Positions 1 through 7,300 are shown, numbered from the stretch's first letter. The stretch is 32,740 nucleotides of DNA from an uncultured Pelagibacteraceae bacterium (GCA_902588925.1 CACIRB010000008.1:1-32740), one strand, 5' to 3'. The notes: a model not told the origin generated them from the sequence alone. Numbers and translations are program-made.

Positions 1-201
1 AAGACCACTCCATGTTGCATACATAATCGCTATAGGAATTTTATCTGCTACAAATGTCAAAAGATAGAAAGCACAAAGATAAAATAATGCAAGTGCAGCT
101 GTTGGGATAAGTTTTGTAAAATTTTGAGTTATGGGTAATAACATTGTACCAGCAACTTCAAAAAATACTGCACCAGCAAGAAATAGATATGTTTTAACCA
201 T
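1..201 (-). CDS. SMR-family small multidrug/solute exporter, N-terminal part (cut by window edge)
   Basis: Reading the minus strand from an ATG at 199-201 gives 67 codons that run open to the window edge. The protein starts MVKTYLFLAG and continues with a glycine-rich segment containing FFEVAGTMLL. This resembles TM1 of small multidrug resistance (EmrE-like) proteins, with the membrane-embedded glutamate in the F-E-V-A-G-T context. A second hydrophobic helix follows, then IAIMYATWSGL, which matches the conserved (A/V)YA(I/V)WSG(L) loop of the family. Such proteins are four-helix inner-membrane exporters driven by proton exchange. The start overlaps the acyl-CoA synthetase stop by 8 bp, so the two genes are probably co-transcribed. 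The substrate cannot be told; guanidinium, quaternary amines and other solutes are all known for SMR proteins. Confidence 0.8.
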   Translation of the reverse strand, partial: MVKTYLFLAGAVFFEVAGTMLLPITQNFTKLIPTAALALFYLCAFYLLTFVADKIPIAIMYATWSGL

Positions 202-2095
202 TGTTTAAAATTTTATGTTTGATTAAATCTTGTTTTATTTCTTTTAAAATTGCCGGATCGTCAATTGTAGGTGGCACTTTATATTCCACATTATCTGCAA
301 TTTTTCTAATTGTTCCTCTTAAAATTTTACCCGATCTAGTTTTTGGCAATCTTTTAATAACAATTACAACTTTAAATGCTGCAACAGGACCAATTTTATC
401 TCTTACCATTTGTACACATTCTTTTGAGATGGTTTCATTATCCTTTTCAACACCGGATTTTAAAACTACTAATCCAATTGGTAATTGGCCCTTTAATTTG
501 TCAGCAATTCCTAGAACAGCACATTCAGCAACTGATTGATGTTCAGACAATACTTCTTCAATCGCACCAGTTGATAGTCTATGACCTGCAACATTAATAA
601 TATCGTCAGTTCTCGACATAATCCAAATGTAGCCATCTTCATCAATGTGTCCTGCATCATAAGTTTGGTAGTAACCTTCATAATTGGTCATATAATTTTC
701 TTTATATCTCTGATCTGCATTCCAAAGAGTAGGGAATGTTCCGGGAGGCAAAGGTAGTTTCACCACAATATCTCCCATTTCATTTGGTTTTGCTAATGAT
801 TGATCTGGCTTTACGATTTTTACATCATAACCAGGCACAGCTTTACAGGCTGAACCATATTTTGTTTCCATCATTTCAATTCCAGTACAATTTGAGCTAA
901 TTGCCCAGCTAGTCTCTGTTTGCCACCAATGATCAATGACTGGAACTTTAAGTAAATTTTCAGCCCACTTGATTGTATCTGGATCAGCTCTTTCTCCAGC
1001 AAGAAATAAGCTCTCAAAACTACCCAAGTCATATTTCGAGAAAAATTTACCTTCAGGATCTTCTTTCTTGATAGCTCTAAATGCAGTTGGTGCAGTAAAT
1101 AAAGATTTTACTTTGTAATCTGATATGATTTTCCAAAAAGCCCCAGCATCTGGAGTTCCAACGGGTTTTCCTTCAAATAAAACTGTAGTGTATCCTTTAA
1201 ACAATGGAGCATAAACAATGTATGAGTGACCAACAATCCAGCCAATATCACTTGCTGACCACCAAATATCATCCGTGTCAATATTGTAGATATTCTTCAT
1301 GGTCCATTTTAGAGCAACGATATGACCGCCTATGTCTCTTACTATCCCTTTTGGTGTTCCAGTTGTTCCAGATGTGTAGAGGATATAAGCAAATTCATTT
1401 GAATTCATCTCAACACAATCAGCATCTGTTGCATTTGAGACTGCTTCCTCCCAACTTATCTCATTAGGAGCATTTAATTTAACCTCGTTTCCAAGTCTTT
1501 GAAACAAAATCATCTTATCAATTTTATGATTTGCTATTTTGATCGCCTCATCTACCAAAGGTTTGTATTCAACTGTCCTTCCAGGCTCAAAACCACATGA
1601 TGCTGTTACTAATAATTTTGCTTTACTGTCGTCTATTCTGCTTGCGAGCTCATTTGAAGCAAAACCACCAAAGACTACCGAGTGTATTGCACCAATTCTA
1701 GCACAAGCTAGCATACCAACTACCGCTTCAGGTATCATTGGCATGTAAATAATTACTCTGTCTCCCTTATTAACACCTTGATTTTTTAAAGCTCCAGCGA
1801 ATTTTGATACTTTTGCTCTAAGTTCCTCATAAGTGAACTTAGTTTTGTTACCAGTAATAGGACTATCATAAATCAAAGCAGTTTTTTGTCCTCTTCCTTG
1901 GTCAATATGAATATCTAAAGCATTGTAACAGGTGTTAGTCACACCATCTTCGAACCATTTATAGAACGGAGGATTAGATTTATTTAAAATTTTTGTTGGT
2001 TTTTTAAACCAAAAGATATCTTCGCTTGCTTCTTGCCAAAACTTTTCAGGATTTTTTATAGATTTTTCATAAATACTTTGAAATCTTTCTGACAT
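194..2095 (-). CDS. prpE: Propionyl-CoA synthetase / acetyl-CoA synthetase (PrpE type)
   Basis: This 633-residue AMP-forming acyl-CoA synthetase activates a short-chain acid (propionate or acetate) to its CoA ester in the cytoplasm. The ATP-binding P-loop YTSGTTGTPKG lies at residues 240-250, and the C-terminal catalytic-lysine motif KTRSGK ends at K590. The N-terminus (NPPFYKWFEDG) and the segment ACARIGAIHSVVFGGFAS follow PrpE/AcsA enzymes, and the length (PrpE about 630) fits PrpE better than classical Acs (about 650). No other prp or methylcitrate gene is visible, so the preferred acid is not settled by context. It is divergent from proteorhodopsin across 213 bp and followed by an SMR exporter with 8 bp overlap. 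Identification as an acyl-CoA synthetase is certain; propionyl versus acetyl specificity is inferred. Confidence 0.9.
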   Translation of the reverse strand: MSERFQSIYEKSIKNPEKFWQEASEDIFWFKKPTKILNKSNPPFYKWFEDGVTNTCYNALDIHIDQGRGQKTALIYDSPITGNKTKFTYEELRAKVSKFAGALKNQGVNKGDRVIIYMPMIPEAVVGMLACARIGAIHSVVFGGFASNELASRIDDSKAKLLVTASCGFEPGRTVEYKPLVDEAIKIANHKIDKMILFQRLGNEVKLNAPNEISWEEAVSNATDADCVEMNSNEFAYILYTSGTTGTPKGIVRDIGGHIVALKWTMKNIYNIDTDDIWWSASDIGWIVGHSYIVYAPLFKGYTTVLFEGKPVGTPDAGAFWKIISDYKVKSLFTAPTAFRAIKKEDPEGKFFSKYDLGSFESLFLAGERADPDTIKWAENLLKVPVIDHWWQTETSWAISSNCTGIEMMETKYGSACKAVPGYDVKIVKPDQSLAKPNEMGDIVVKLPLPPGTFPTLWNADQRYKENYMTNYEGYYQTYDAGHIDEDGYIWIMSRTDDIINVAGHRLSTGAIEEVLSEHQSVAECAVLGIADKLKGQLPIGLVVLKSGVEKDNETISKECVQMVRDKIGPVAAFKVVIVIKRLPKTRSGKILRGTIRKIADNVEYKVPPTIDDPAILKEIKQDLIKHKILNNG

Positions 2096-2308
2096 TAAAA
2101 TTTGATTCGATTTTTGTTTTTTTTTTGGTTTTTAACTTATAAATTGTATTTAATTTTAAAAATTCAGTAAAATCAATGTAAATTAACTACAATTAAGTCT
2201 TCATAAAACTAATTTAATTTGCTATTTAAGCCCAACTTTGGCTTAGGGTTACTTAAGTCTAGTTTATATAAACTAAATAAATAAAAACTAACGAAGAGGG
2301 AGTTTTTT
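2096..2308. promoter_or_regulatory. Divergent promoter region between prpE and proteorhodopsin
   Basis: This 213-bp AT-rich region is the largest gene-free stretch in the window and must carry both promoters. On the plus strand a perfect inverted repeat TAAGCC-N7-GGCTTA spans 2227-2245. A plausible -35 TTGGCT (2239-2244) overlaps its right arm, with a TTTATA or TATATA -10 at 2263-2270. A purine-rich ribosome-binding site GAAGAGGGAG (2293-2302) precedes the proteorhodopsin ATG at 2309. On the minus strand several weak -10-like elements occur (for example TACAAT), and one GANTC site lies at 2104-2108, near the prpE start. The promoter assignments are guesses from spacing; the inverted repeat and ribosome-binding site are plain in the sequence. 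Confidence 0.5.
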
Positions 2309-3082
2309 ATGAAAAAACTTAAATTGTTTGCTCTAGCAGCTATGACCTTAATAGGTTTTTCAGGTGTAGCTATTGCAGCAGACGCAACGATGTTGATGCA
2401 AGATGACTTCGTAGGAATTTCATTCTGGATCATCTCTATGGGGATGTTAGCAGCTACTGCTTTCTTTTTCATGGAAGCAGGCAATGTCGCATCAGGCTGG
2501 AGAACGTCAGTTATTGTTGCTGGTCTAGTAACTGGTATTGCATTCATACACTACATGTACATGAGAGAAGTATGGGTTGCTACTGGAGACTCGCCAACTG
2601 TTTACAGATACATTGACTGGTTAATCACTGTGCCTTTACAGATGGTAGAATTCTATCTAATTCTAGCAGCTATCGGTAAAGCAAACTCTGGAATGTTCTG
2701 GAGATTGTTAATCGGTTCACTAGTAATGCTTATCGGTGGTTACTTAGGTGAAGCAGGATATATTAATGCTACACTAGGTTTCATCATCGGAATGGCAGGT
2801 TGGGTATACATTCTTTATGAAGTATTCTCAGGTGAAGCTGGTAAAGCTGCAGCGAAGAGTGGTAACAAAGCTCTTGTAACTGCATTCGGCGCAATGAGAA
2901 TGATTGTTACAGTAGGTTGGGCGATTTACCCATTAGGTTATGTATTTGGTTACCTAACTGGTGGTGTAGATGCTAATTCACTTAACGTTGTTTATAACTT
3001 AGCTGACTTCATTAACAAAATTGCATTCGGTCTAGTAATCTGGGCTGCGGCAACTAGTTCTGCAGGAAAAAGAGCTAAGTAA
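2309..3082 (+). CDS. Proteorhodopsin, blue-absorbing type (light-driven proton pump)
   Basis: The 257-residue retinal protein pumps protons across the inner membrane when illuminated. A signal peptide (residues 1 to about 24, ending VAIAADA) precedes seven hydrophobic helices. Visible key residues are H81 (partner of the counter-ion), proton acceptor D103 in RYIDWLITVPL, proton donor E114 in VEFYLIL, and the retinal Schiff-base lysine K237 in ADFINKIAFGL. The spectral-tuning position, equivalent to residue 105 of green proteorhodopsin, is Q111, which in this family means blue absorption typical of clear open-ocean water. The gene uses more C-ending codons (TTC, ATC, TAC) than its neighbours, which suggests high expression. 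It has a purine-rich ribosome-binding site and its own terminator, so it is probably transcribed alone. Confidence 0.98.
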   Translation: MKKLKLFALAAMTLIGFSGVAIAADATMLMQDDFVGISFWIISMGMLAATAFFFMEAGNVASGWRTSVIVAGLVTGIAFIHYMYMREVWVATGDSPTVYRYIDWLITVPLQMVEFYLILAAIGKANSGMFWRLLIGSLVMLIGGYLGEAGYINATLGFIIGMAGWVYILYEVFSGEAGKAAAKSGNKALVTAFGAMRMIVTVGWAIYPLGYVFGYLTGGVDANSLNVVYNLADFINKIAFGLVIWAAATSSAGKRAK

Positions 3083-3100
3083 CAATTTTACTTAAAATTT

Positions 3101-3139
3101 AAAAAAGGGCAGGTATTTTTATACTTGCCCTTTTTTTTT
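3101..3139 (+). terminator. Rho-independent terminator of the proteorhodopsin gene
   Basis: The left arm AAAAAAGGGCAGGTAT (3101-3116), loop TTTT (3117-3120) and right arm ATACTTGCCCTTTTTT (3121-3136) pair fully with one G-U. A run of nine T (3131-3139) follows the GC-rich part of the stem. It lies 18 bp after the proteorhodopsin stop and is by far the strongest terminator in the window. It separates the pump from the desaturase gene downstream. Confidence 0.93.
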
Positions 3140-3163
3140 GTCTTTTATAAAATTATGTATAAT
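3134..3163 (+). promoter_or_regulatory. Candidate promoter of the desaturase gene
   Basis: A consensus -10 box TATAAT occupies 3158-3163, just after the proteorhodopsin terminator. Only a T-rich, poor -35 can be placed 17-18 bp upstream (about 3134-3140), inside the terminator's T-run. Transcription would begin near 3170, giving a leader of about 15 nt to the ATG at 3185. This argues that the coding region starts at 3185 and not at the upstream in-frame ATG at 3155, which the -10 box overlaps. Confidence 0.5.
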
Positions 3164-3184
3164 AACTATACACAATTTTTTTTT

Positions 3185-4186
3185 ATGGAAGTAAAATTAG
3201 AAAAATGGCACCGATGTAAAGTTGATATTGAGGTTCTTAAAGAACTTTCAAAAAAATCTGACATCAAAGGGCTTCAACATGTTTCAGTTTTTTTTGGATT
3301 GTTATTGGTAACAGGAATTTTAGCATATGTAACTTGGGGAACATGGTGGTCCGCTTTTTGGTTTTTGGTTTATGGAAACATTTATGGTTTCTCAAATCCA
3401 TTATGGCATGAAACAGGTCACAAAACTGCTTTTCAATCAAAATCTTTAAACGAATTTTTTTACTATATCTCTTCATATCTTTCTAATTTTGAACCATTAA
3501 GATGGAGATACACACATTTTGTTCATCATGGAAACACATATTCAACAGAAAATCCATTTGATCATGAAATTGAATATGGAAATAACTTTAAAGAAACTCC
3601 AAAAAATTTATTAATGAATTTAATTCCTTTTATGGAACTTGTTTATTTTAAAAAAAGTATAGCTTACGAAATTATTCAACATGCATTGGGTATAAAAACA
3701 AAAGTAATGCAAGACTGTATTCCTGAAAATGCACAACCAAAAGTTATTTTTAATTCTAGAATTTTTGTTGCAATTTGGATTGCAATTATTTTGTGGTCTT
3801 TAATCACCTTATCTTGGTTACCTGTTTTATTTTTTTTATTACCAAAATTTTATGGAAGAACTTTACATAAACTTGTTTCTTTTACTCAACACGCAGGTTT
3901 AGCAAGAGATATAAAAGATCATAGATACACTACCAGAGAAATGTATTTAAATCCTATTTTAAGCTTTTTATATTGGAAAATGGAATATCATGTAACTCAT
4001 CATATGTTTCCAACGGTTCCATCTTACAACTTAGATAAACTTCATCATCATATTAAAGATCAATTACCTAAAACAAATGATGGATTAATTGATGCCTACA
4101 AAGAAATTTTACCAGCTATAAAGAAACAAACAGAGGACTCTAGCTACTTTTTTAAAAAGGAAGTACCTGAACCTCAAAATGCATAA
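3185..4186 (+). CDS. Membrane di-iron fatty-acid desaturase-family protein
   Basis: This 333-residue integral membrane protein belongs to the fatty acid desaturase/hydroxylase superfamily. The three histidine clusters that bind the di-iron centre are complete: HETGH at 75-79, HFVHH at 111-115 and HVTHH at 269-273. Hydrophobic segments lie around residues 33-70 and 205-230. Such enzymes use O2 and two electrons to desaturate or hydroxylate a lipid or other hydrophobic substrate. The next two genes encode a ferredoxin and a ferredoxin reductase, which could supply the electrons. I chose the ATG at 3185 because a TATAAT box overlaps the only upstream start. The substrate is not evident; membrane fatty acid, carotenoid or retinoid, or a small aliphatic compound are all possible. 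Confidence 0.85.
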   Translation: MEVKLEKWHRCKVDIEVLKELSKKSDIKGLQHVSVFFGLLLVTGILAYVTWGTWWSAFWFLVYGNIYGFSNPLWHETGHKTAFQSKSLNEFFYYISSYLSNFEPLRWRYTHFVHHGNTYSTENPFDHEIEYGNNFKETPKNLLMNLIPFMELVYFKKSIAYEIIQHALGIKTKVMQDCIPENAQPKVIFNSRIFVAIWIAIILWSLITLSWLPVLFFLLPKFYGRTLHKLVSFTQHAGLARDIKDHRYTTREMYLNPILSFLYWKMEYHVTHHMFPTVPSYNLDKLHHHIKDQLPKTNDGLIDAYKEILPAIKKQTEDSSYFFKKEVPEPQNA

Positions 4187-4212
4187 ATCTGACTAAGTTT
4201 GTTTTTACTTAC

Positions 4213-4242
4213 TTGCTCAATTTAGATAAGAACCTATATATA
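4213..4242 (+). promoter_or_regulatory. Candidate promoter of the ferredoxin-reductase-GST operon
   Basis: TTGCTC (4213-4218) and TATATA (4235-4240, spacing 16, or 4237-4242, spacing 18) stand in the 60-bp gap after the desaturase gene. Transcription would start at or very near the ATG at 4247, giving a leaderless or nearly leaderless mRNA; no Shine-Dalgarno sequence is present. The operon could also be read through from the desaturase promoter, since no terminator is seen in the gap. Confidence 0.4.
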
Positions 4243-4246
4243 ACGC

Positions 4247-4567
4247 ATGGCAAAAATCACTTACCACACATACAATAATAAAACCCAAACCATTGATGTA
4301 CAAAATGGATTAACAGTGATGGAAGGCGCAGTTCAAAACGATATTCCAGGAATTGATGCTGATTGTGGTGGTGGAATGGCATGCGCTACTTGCCATGTAT
4401 ACGTAAAAGAAGATTGGTTAGGTAAACTTCCAACTAAAGAAGATGGCGAAGAGGATATGTTGGACATGGCGTATGAACCAAAACAAAATAGTAGATTAAG
4501 TTGCCAGCTAATTATTTCAGACGAATTAGATGGTTTGGAAGTAACTATTCCAGAAAAGCAAGCTTAG
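4247..4567 (+). CDS. [2Fe-2S] ferredoxin, adrenodoxin/putidaredoxin type
   Basis: This small acidic electron carrier has 106 residues. The four cluster cysteines are C40, C46, C49 (C-x5-C-x2-C in [13 protein letters not shown]) and C86 (RLSCQLI), the arrangement of vertebrate-type ferredoxins that serve P450s, ring hydroxylases and some membrane oxygenases. It lacks the features of the isc-operon ferredoxin context, since no isc or hsc genes are nearby. Its stop codon TAG is followed directly by the ATG of the reductase at 4568, so the two are translationally linked. The likely role is to pass electrons from the reductase to the desaturase encoded just upstream. The fold is certain; the partner is inferred from position. 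Confidence 0.93.
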   Translation: MAKITYHTYNNKTQTIDVQNGLTVMEGAVQNDIPGIDADCGGGMACATCHVYVKEDWLGKLPTKEDGEEDMLDMAYEPKQNSRLSCQLIISDELDGLEVTIPEKQA

Positions 4568-5584
4568 ATGAATAAAACAGACGTGTTAATTATTGGAGCA
4601 GGACCAACAGGATTGTTCTGTGCTCATCAACTTGGAATTATAGGACTTCAGTGTGAAATAGTTGATAATTTAGATAAAGCTGGTGGACAGTGTATCGAAC
4701 TTTATCCTGATAAACCCATTTATGATATTCCAGCAATACCCGAATGTACTGGAGAAGAATTAACAAATAATCTTCTTCAACAAATAAAACCGTTTAATAT
4801 TAAATTTCATTTAAATGAAAGAGTAGAAGAACTTAAGAAAATTGAAAACCGTTGGCATATTAAAACTAGTGGAAACCAAGAATTTGATGTATCTGCAATA
4901 ATTATTGCTGGAGGAGTTGGATCTTTTGAACCAAGAAAATTTTCAGTTAAAGAATGTGAAAAATTTGAAGGATCTTCTTTGTTCTATTCAATAAAAGATA
5001 AAACAATTTTTAAAGACAAAACTATCTCAATATTTGGTGGGGGAGATTCAGCTCTTGATTGGGCAATTGAATTATCGAACACCTCTAAAGTAAATTTAAT
5101 CCACAGAAGAGATGGATTTAGTGGAGCAGAGTCTAGTGTTCAAAAAGTAAAAGCATTAAATGATCAGGGAAAATTAAATTTATACACTAAATATCAAATG
5201 GAGTCCGTTAGTGGTGATAATCAAATTAGTTCATTAAAAATAAAACACGATGAGGGGAAAACAAAACAATTACAATCCGATTATGTTCTTGGTTTTTTTG
5301 GTTTAATTATGCAACTTGGTCCCATTTTAAATTGGGGATTAAATATTAATAAAAAAACAGTTGAAGTAAACACTGAAAACTTTGAGACTAATGTTGATGG
5401 TATTTTTGCTATCGGAGATATTTGTTCTTATCCAGGTAAATTAAAATTAATCCTCTCAGGTTTTCATGAAGGGGCTTTAGCTGCAAGAGGTTGCTTTAGA
5501 TACGCAAGACCAGATGAAAAACTAAGATTTGAATTCTCCACAACATCTAAAGCTGCACAAGAAAGACTTGGTGTGAAAAAATGA
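4568..5584 (+). CDS. Thioredoxin-reductase-like ferredoxin-NADP(+) reductase
   Basis: This 338-residue FAD/NAD(P)H flavoprotein has FAD-binding GAGPTG at 10-15, a second Rossmann motif GGGDSA at 157-162 with HRR at 179-181 (fits NADPH 2'-phosphate binding), and a C-terminal FAD motif IFAIGDI. The redox CxxC found in thioredoxin reductases is missing from the NADP domain. Together with the extended C-terminus (about 338 residues) this marks the YumC-like ferredoxin-NADP reductase family. It would reduce the adjacent ferredoxin with NADPH. Its start abuts the ferredoxin stop and its own stop overlaps the GST start (ATGA at 5581-5584), giving a tight three-gene unit. Naming it a thioredoxin reductase would be wrong. 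Confidence 0.88.
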   Translation: MNKTDVLIIGAGPTGLFCAHQLGIIGLQCEIVDNLDKAGGQCIELYPDKPIYDIPAIPECTGEELTNNLLQQIKPFNIKFHLNERVEELKKIENRWHIKTSGNQEFDVSAIIIAGGVGSFEPRKFSVKECEKFEGSSLFYSIKDKTIFKDKTISIFGGGDSALDWAIELSNTSKVNLIHRRDGFSGAESSVQKVKALNDQGKLNLYTKYQMESVSGDNQISSLKIKHDEGKTKQLQSDYVLGFFGLIMQLGPILNWGLNINKKTVEVNTENFETNVDGIFAIGDICSYPGKLKLILSGFHEGALAARGCFRYARPDEKLRFEFSTTSKAAQERLGVKK

Positions 5585-6207
5585 TAGAATTATTTTCAGC
5601 TAATACACCCAACGGTTGGAAGATAGGTATTATGCTGGAAGAAATTGGTTATCAGTACAAAGTAACTAAAATTGACTTAGGAAAAGATGAACAATTTAAT
5701 CCAGATTTTTTAAAGATAAGTCCATTTGGTAAAATTCCTGTAATTATTGATTACGAAAACAATAAAAGTATTTTCGAGTCAGGTGCAATATTGATGTACC
5801 TAGGTGAAAAAAGTGGAAAATTTTATGATGAAAAAAATCGATTAGTAATTAATCAATGGTTAATGGCTCAGATGGGGACTGTAGGCCCTATGATTGGTCA
5901 GCATCACCAGTTTCACCATTATAATCCTGGAAAAAGTGAATTTGGTGAACAAAGATATTTTAAAATTGCTAAAAGAATTTATGGAGAATTAGATACAAGA
6001 TTAAAAGTTTCTAAGTTTTTAGCTGGGGATAATTATACAATTGCTGACATTGCAACATGGCCATGGTTAGCAAGACATGAGTGGCATGATATTGGCTTAA
6101 AAAATTATCATAACTTATCTAGATGGTATAAAGAGATTTCTCAACGTGAGGCTGTTATAAAAGGATATGCCTTTATGGATAAAGAAGCGAAAATACCAAA
6201 TCCTTAA
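5581..6207 (+). CDS. Glutathione S-transferase-like protein, YfcG/Ure2 type
   Basis: This 208-residue protein has an N-terminal thioredoxin-fold domain and a helical C-terminal domain. The N-terminal NTPNGWKIGIMLEEIG, the cis-proline segment FGKIPVIID and ESGAILMYLGEK match the Nu-class (YfcG) branch, in which the Thr and Asn of TPNG replace the usual catalytic Ser or Cys. YfcG-type enzymes act mainly as glutathione-disulfide-dependent oxidoreductases or peroxide reductases. The C-terminal YTIADIATWPWLARHEW is the usual helix motif. Translation is coupled to the reductase by ATGA overlap. A role in detoxifying peroxides or electrophiles made by the upstream oxygenase module is possible but not shown. 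Confidence 0.85.
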   Translation: MIELFSANTPNGWKIGIMLEEIGYQYKVTKIDLGKDEQFNPDFLKISPFGKIPVIIDYENNKSIFESGAILMYLGEKSGKFYDEKNRLVINQWLMAQMGTVGPMIGQHHQFHHYNPGKSEFGEQRYFKIAKRIYGELDTRLKVSKFLAGDNYTIADIATWPWLARHEWHDIGLKNYHNLSRWYKEISQREAVIKGYAFMDKEAKIPNP

Positions 6208-6212
6208 AAATT

Positions 6213-6344
6213 TTATAAAAACAACTTATAGAGTGTGCTTAGTATTCCGTAGCCTGAGAATTCAATCGCAACAATAATAATTATTATTAAAATTATGTGG
6301 AAATACTTTCCAAAATGACCAAGTTTTATCTCTTTTATATTCAT
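6213..6344 (-). CDS. Small single-helix membrane ORF across the crtY scar (uncertain)
   Basis: An ATG-started 43-codon frame runs on the minus strand from 6344 to a TAA at 6213-6215. It starts inside the crtY remnant in another frame. Its product begins MNIKEIKLGHFGKYF, has a very hydrophobic run of Ile/Leu/Val (about residues 17-27), then IEFSGYGILSTLYK. The portion past the crtY homology uses C-ending codons (TTC, GGC, TAC, AGC, CTC). I read it either as the surviving 3' tail of a deleted membrane protein gene now fused out of frame to crtY, or as a chance ORF. I do not recognise a family. Confidence 0.3.
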   Translation of the reverse strand: MNIKEIKLGHFGKYFHIILIIIIIVAIEFSGYGILSTLYKLFL

Positions 6345-6462
6345 CTCTAGGCTCAATTATAGCCAAAGATTTACTTTTTAATTTATCAGAAATTTCAAGT
6401 TCATAAGCTAAAGACAAACCTGCACAACCACCACCGATAATTATATAATCAAAATCTTTCAT
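6262..6462 (-). pseudogene. crtY: Truncated lycopene beta-cyclase (crtY) remnant
   Basis: The frame starts with ATG at 6462, overlapping the crtB stop by 14 bp as expected for an intact crtI-crtB-crtY operon. It encodes 66 residues, against about 380 for CrtY. The N-terminal DYIIIGGGCAGLSLAYEL is the FAD-binding GxGxxG motif, and KTWSFW near residue 50 is the characteristic CrtY-family motif. After this the protein drifts into a low-complexity tail (NFNNNYYCCD) and stops at 6262. Only 54 bp separate that stop from the end of the GST gene, so the remaining gene is absent and not merely frameshifted. The product should be inactive, so this locus alone would not convert lycopene to beta-carotene. 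Confidence 0.8.
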
Positions 6463-7300
6463 TTAAATTTATCTCTTCATTAATTAATGAATGATCATGT
6501 TCAATGTTATTATCATTTTTATTTGTAAATATTAAAATTATTAAATCAAAAATTGATAAAAAAGTTTCAATAATTTTTTCGACTTTTGTTACATAAATTT
6601 TTCCAGAATTTTTATAATTTTCTAAGTTATTTTTATTAAGTATTTTGTGTCCAATTTTTCTATATACTCGTCTTGCAACTAAAATAGAAAATCTAAAACT
6701 TAAAGGTATTTCTTTAATTGAGTAAAAAGAATTTTCATAGAATTTTTCAGACAAAGAAATAGTAGATTTAATGTCGTTGAAATTTTCATTGATATAAATT
6801 CTTTTGTTATTTTTATCTTCAATTACATCCCTTGAAATATTGGTAAGTTGCATTGCTATTCCAAGATCGATAGCTGATTTTAAGGAATTTATCTTATTAA
6901 CTTTCAAAATTTTTGCCATCATTAAACCGACTGTACCTGCTACTCTATAAGAGTATATTAATAATTCTTTTTTTGATTTTAATTCTACTCTTTCTTTTAT
7001 ATCTGAATTGATCCCATCAAATAAATCATTGATTGCTTTTGTTGAAATATTAAATTCATCTATAAGTTCCCAAATATTTTTAATAACAATTTTTTGAAAG
7101 TTTTTATTTAAAAAATCTTTCTTAAAGTTTTCAAATTTAATTATTTTGTCTTCCAGTTTTCCTGGATCATCAGCAATATTATCTACTTCCCTACAAAAAT
7201 CATAAAGTGCGGAGCATTTTTCATAAGTTTTTTTGGGTAAAAAAAAACCAGCCCAGTTAAATGATTTCGCATATGTTGCTAAATAATTTTTAGTTAGCAT
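6449..7300 (-). CDS. crtB: Phytoene synthase
   Basis: The enzyme condenses two geranylgeranyl diphosphates to 15-cis-phytoene, the first step of carotenoid synthesis. At 283 residues it carries both Mg-binding aspartate regions of trans-isoprenyl condensing enzymes: YDFCREVDNIADD at 33-45 and NISRDVIED at 154-162. It lies directly after crtI (1-bp gap) and before the crtY remnant (14-bp overlap) on the minus strand. No geranylgeranyl diphosphate synthase gene (crtE) is in the window, so the precursor must come from elsewhere. The sequence appears intact. Confidence 0.95.
   Translation of the reverse strand: MLTKNYLATYAKSFNWAGFFLPKKTYEKCSALYDFCREVDNIADDPGKLEDKIIKFENFKKDFLNKNFQKIVIKNIWELIDEFNISTKAINDLFDGINSDIKERVELKSKKELLIYSYRVAGTVGLMMAKILKVNKINSLKSAIDLGIAMQLTNISRDVIEDKNNKRIYINENFNDIKSTISLSEKFYENSFYSIKEIPLSFRFSILVARRVYRKIGHKILNKNNLENYKNSGKIYVTKVEKIIETFLSIFDLIILIFTNKNDNNIEHDHSLINEEINLNERF

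Noticed and set aside
201..1748. Several open frames on the plus strand opposite prpE (for example 201-539, 1204-1467, 1539-1748)
   Set aside because: They are antisense shadows of a well-conserved enzyme gene, with no recognisable domains, start signals or codon preference.
2209..2547. Minus-strand frame covering the proteorhodopsin 5' region
   Set aside because: It is complementary to the proteorhodopsin signal peptide and first helices; composition follows from the sense codons.
4568..5584. Thioredoxin reductase (TrxB)
   Set aside because: The CxxC redox motif is missing and a ferredoxin gene is directly upstream, so the ferredoxin-NADP reductase reading is better.
6213..6300. crtY broken by a single frameshift, with the rest of the gene downstream
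   Set aside because: Only about 50 bp remain between the early stop and the GST gene end, and no other frame there resembles CrtY; a frameshift cannot restore the missing 300 residues.
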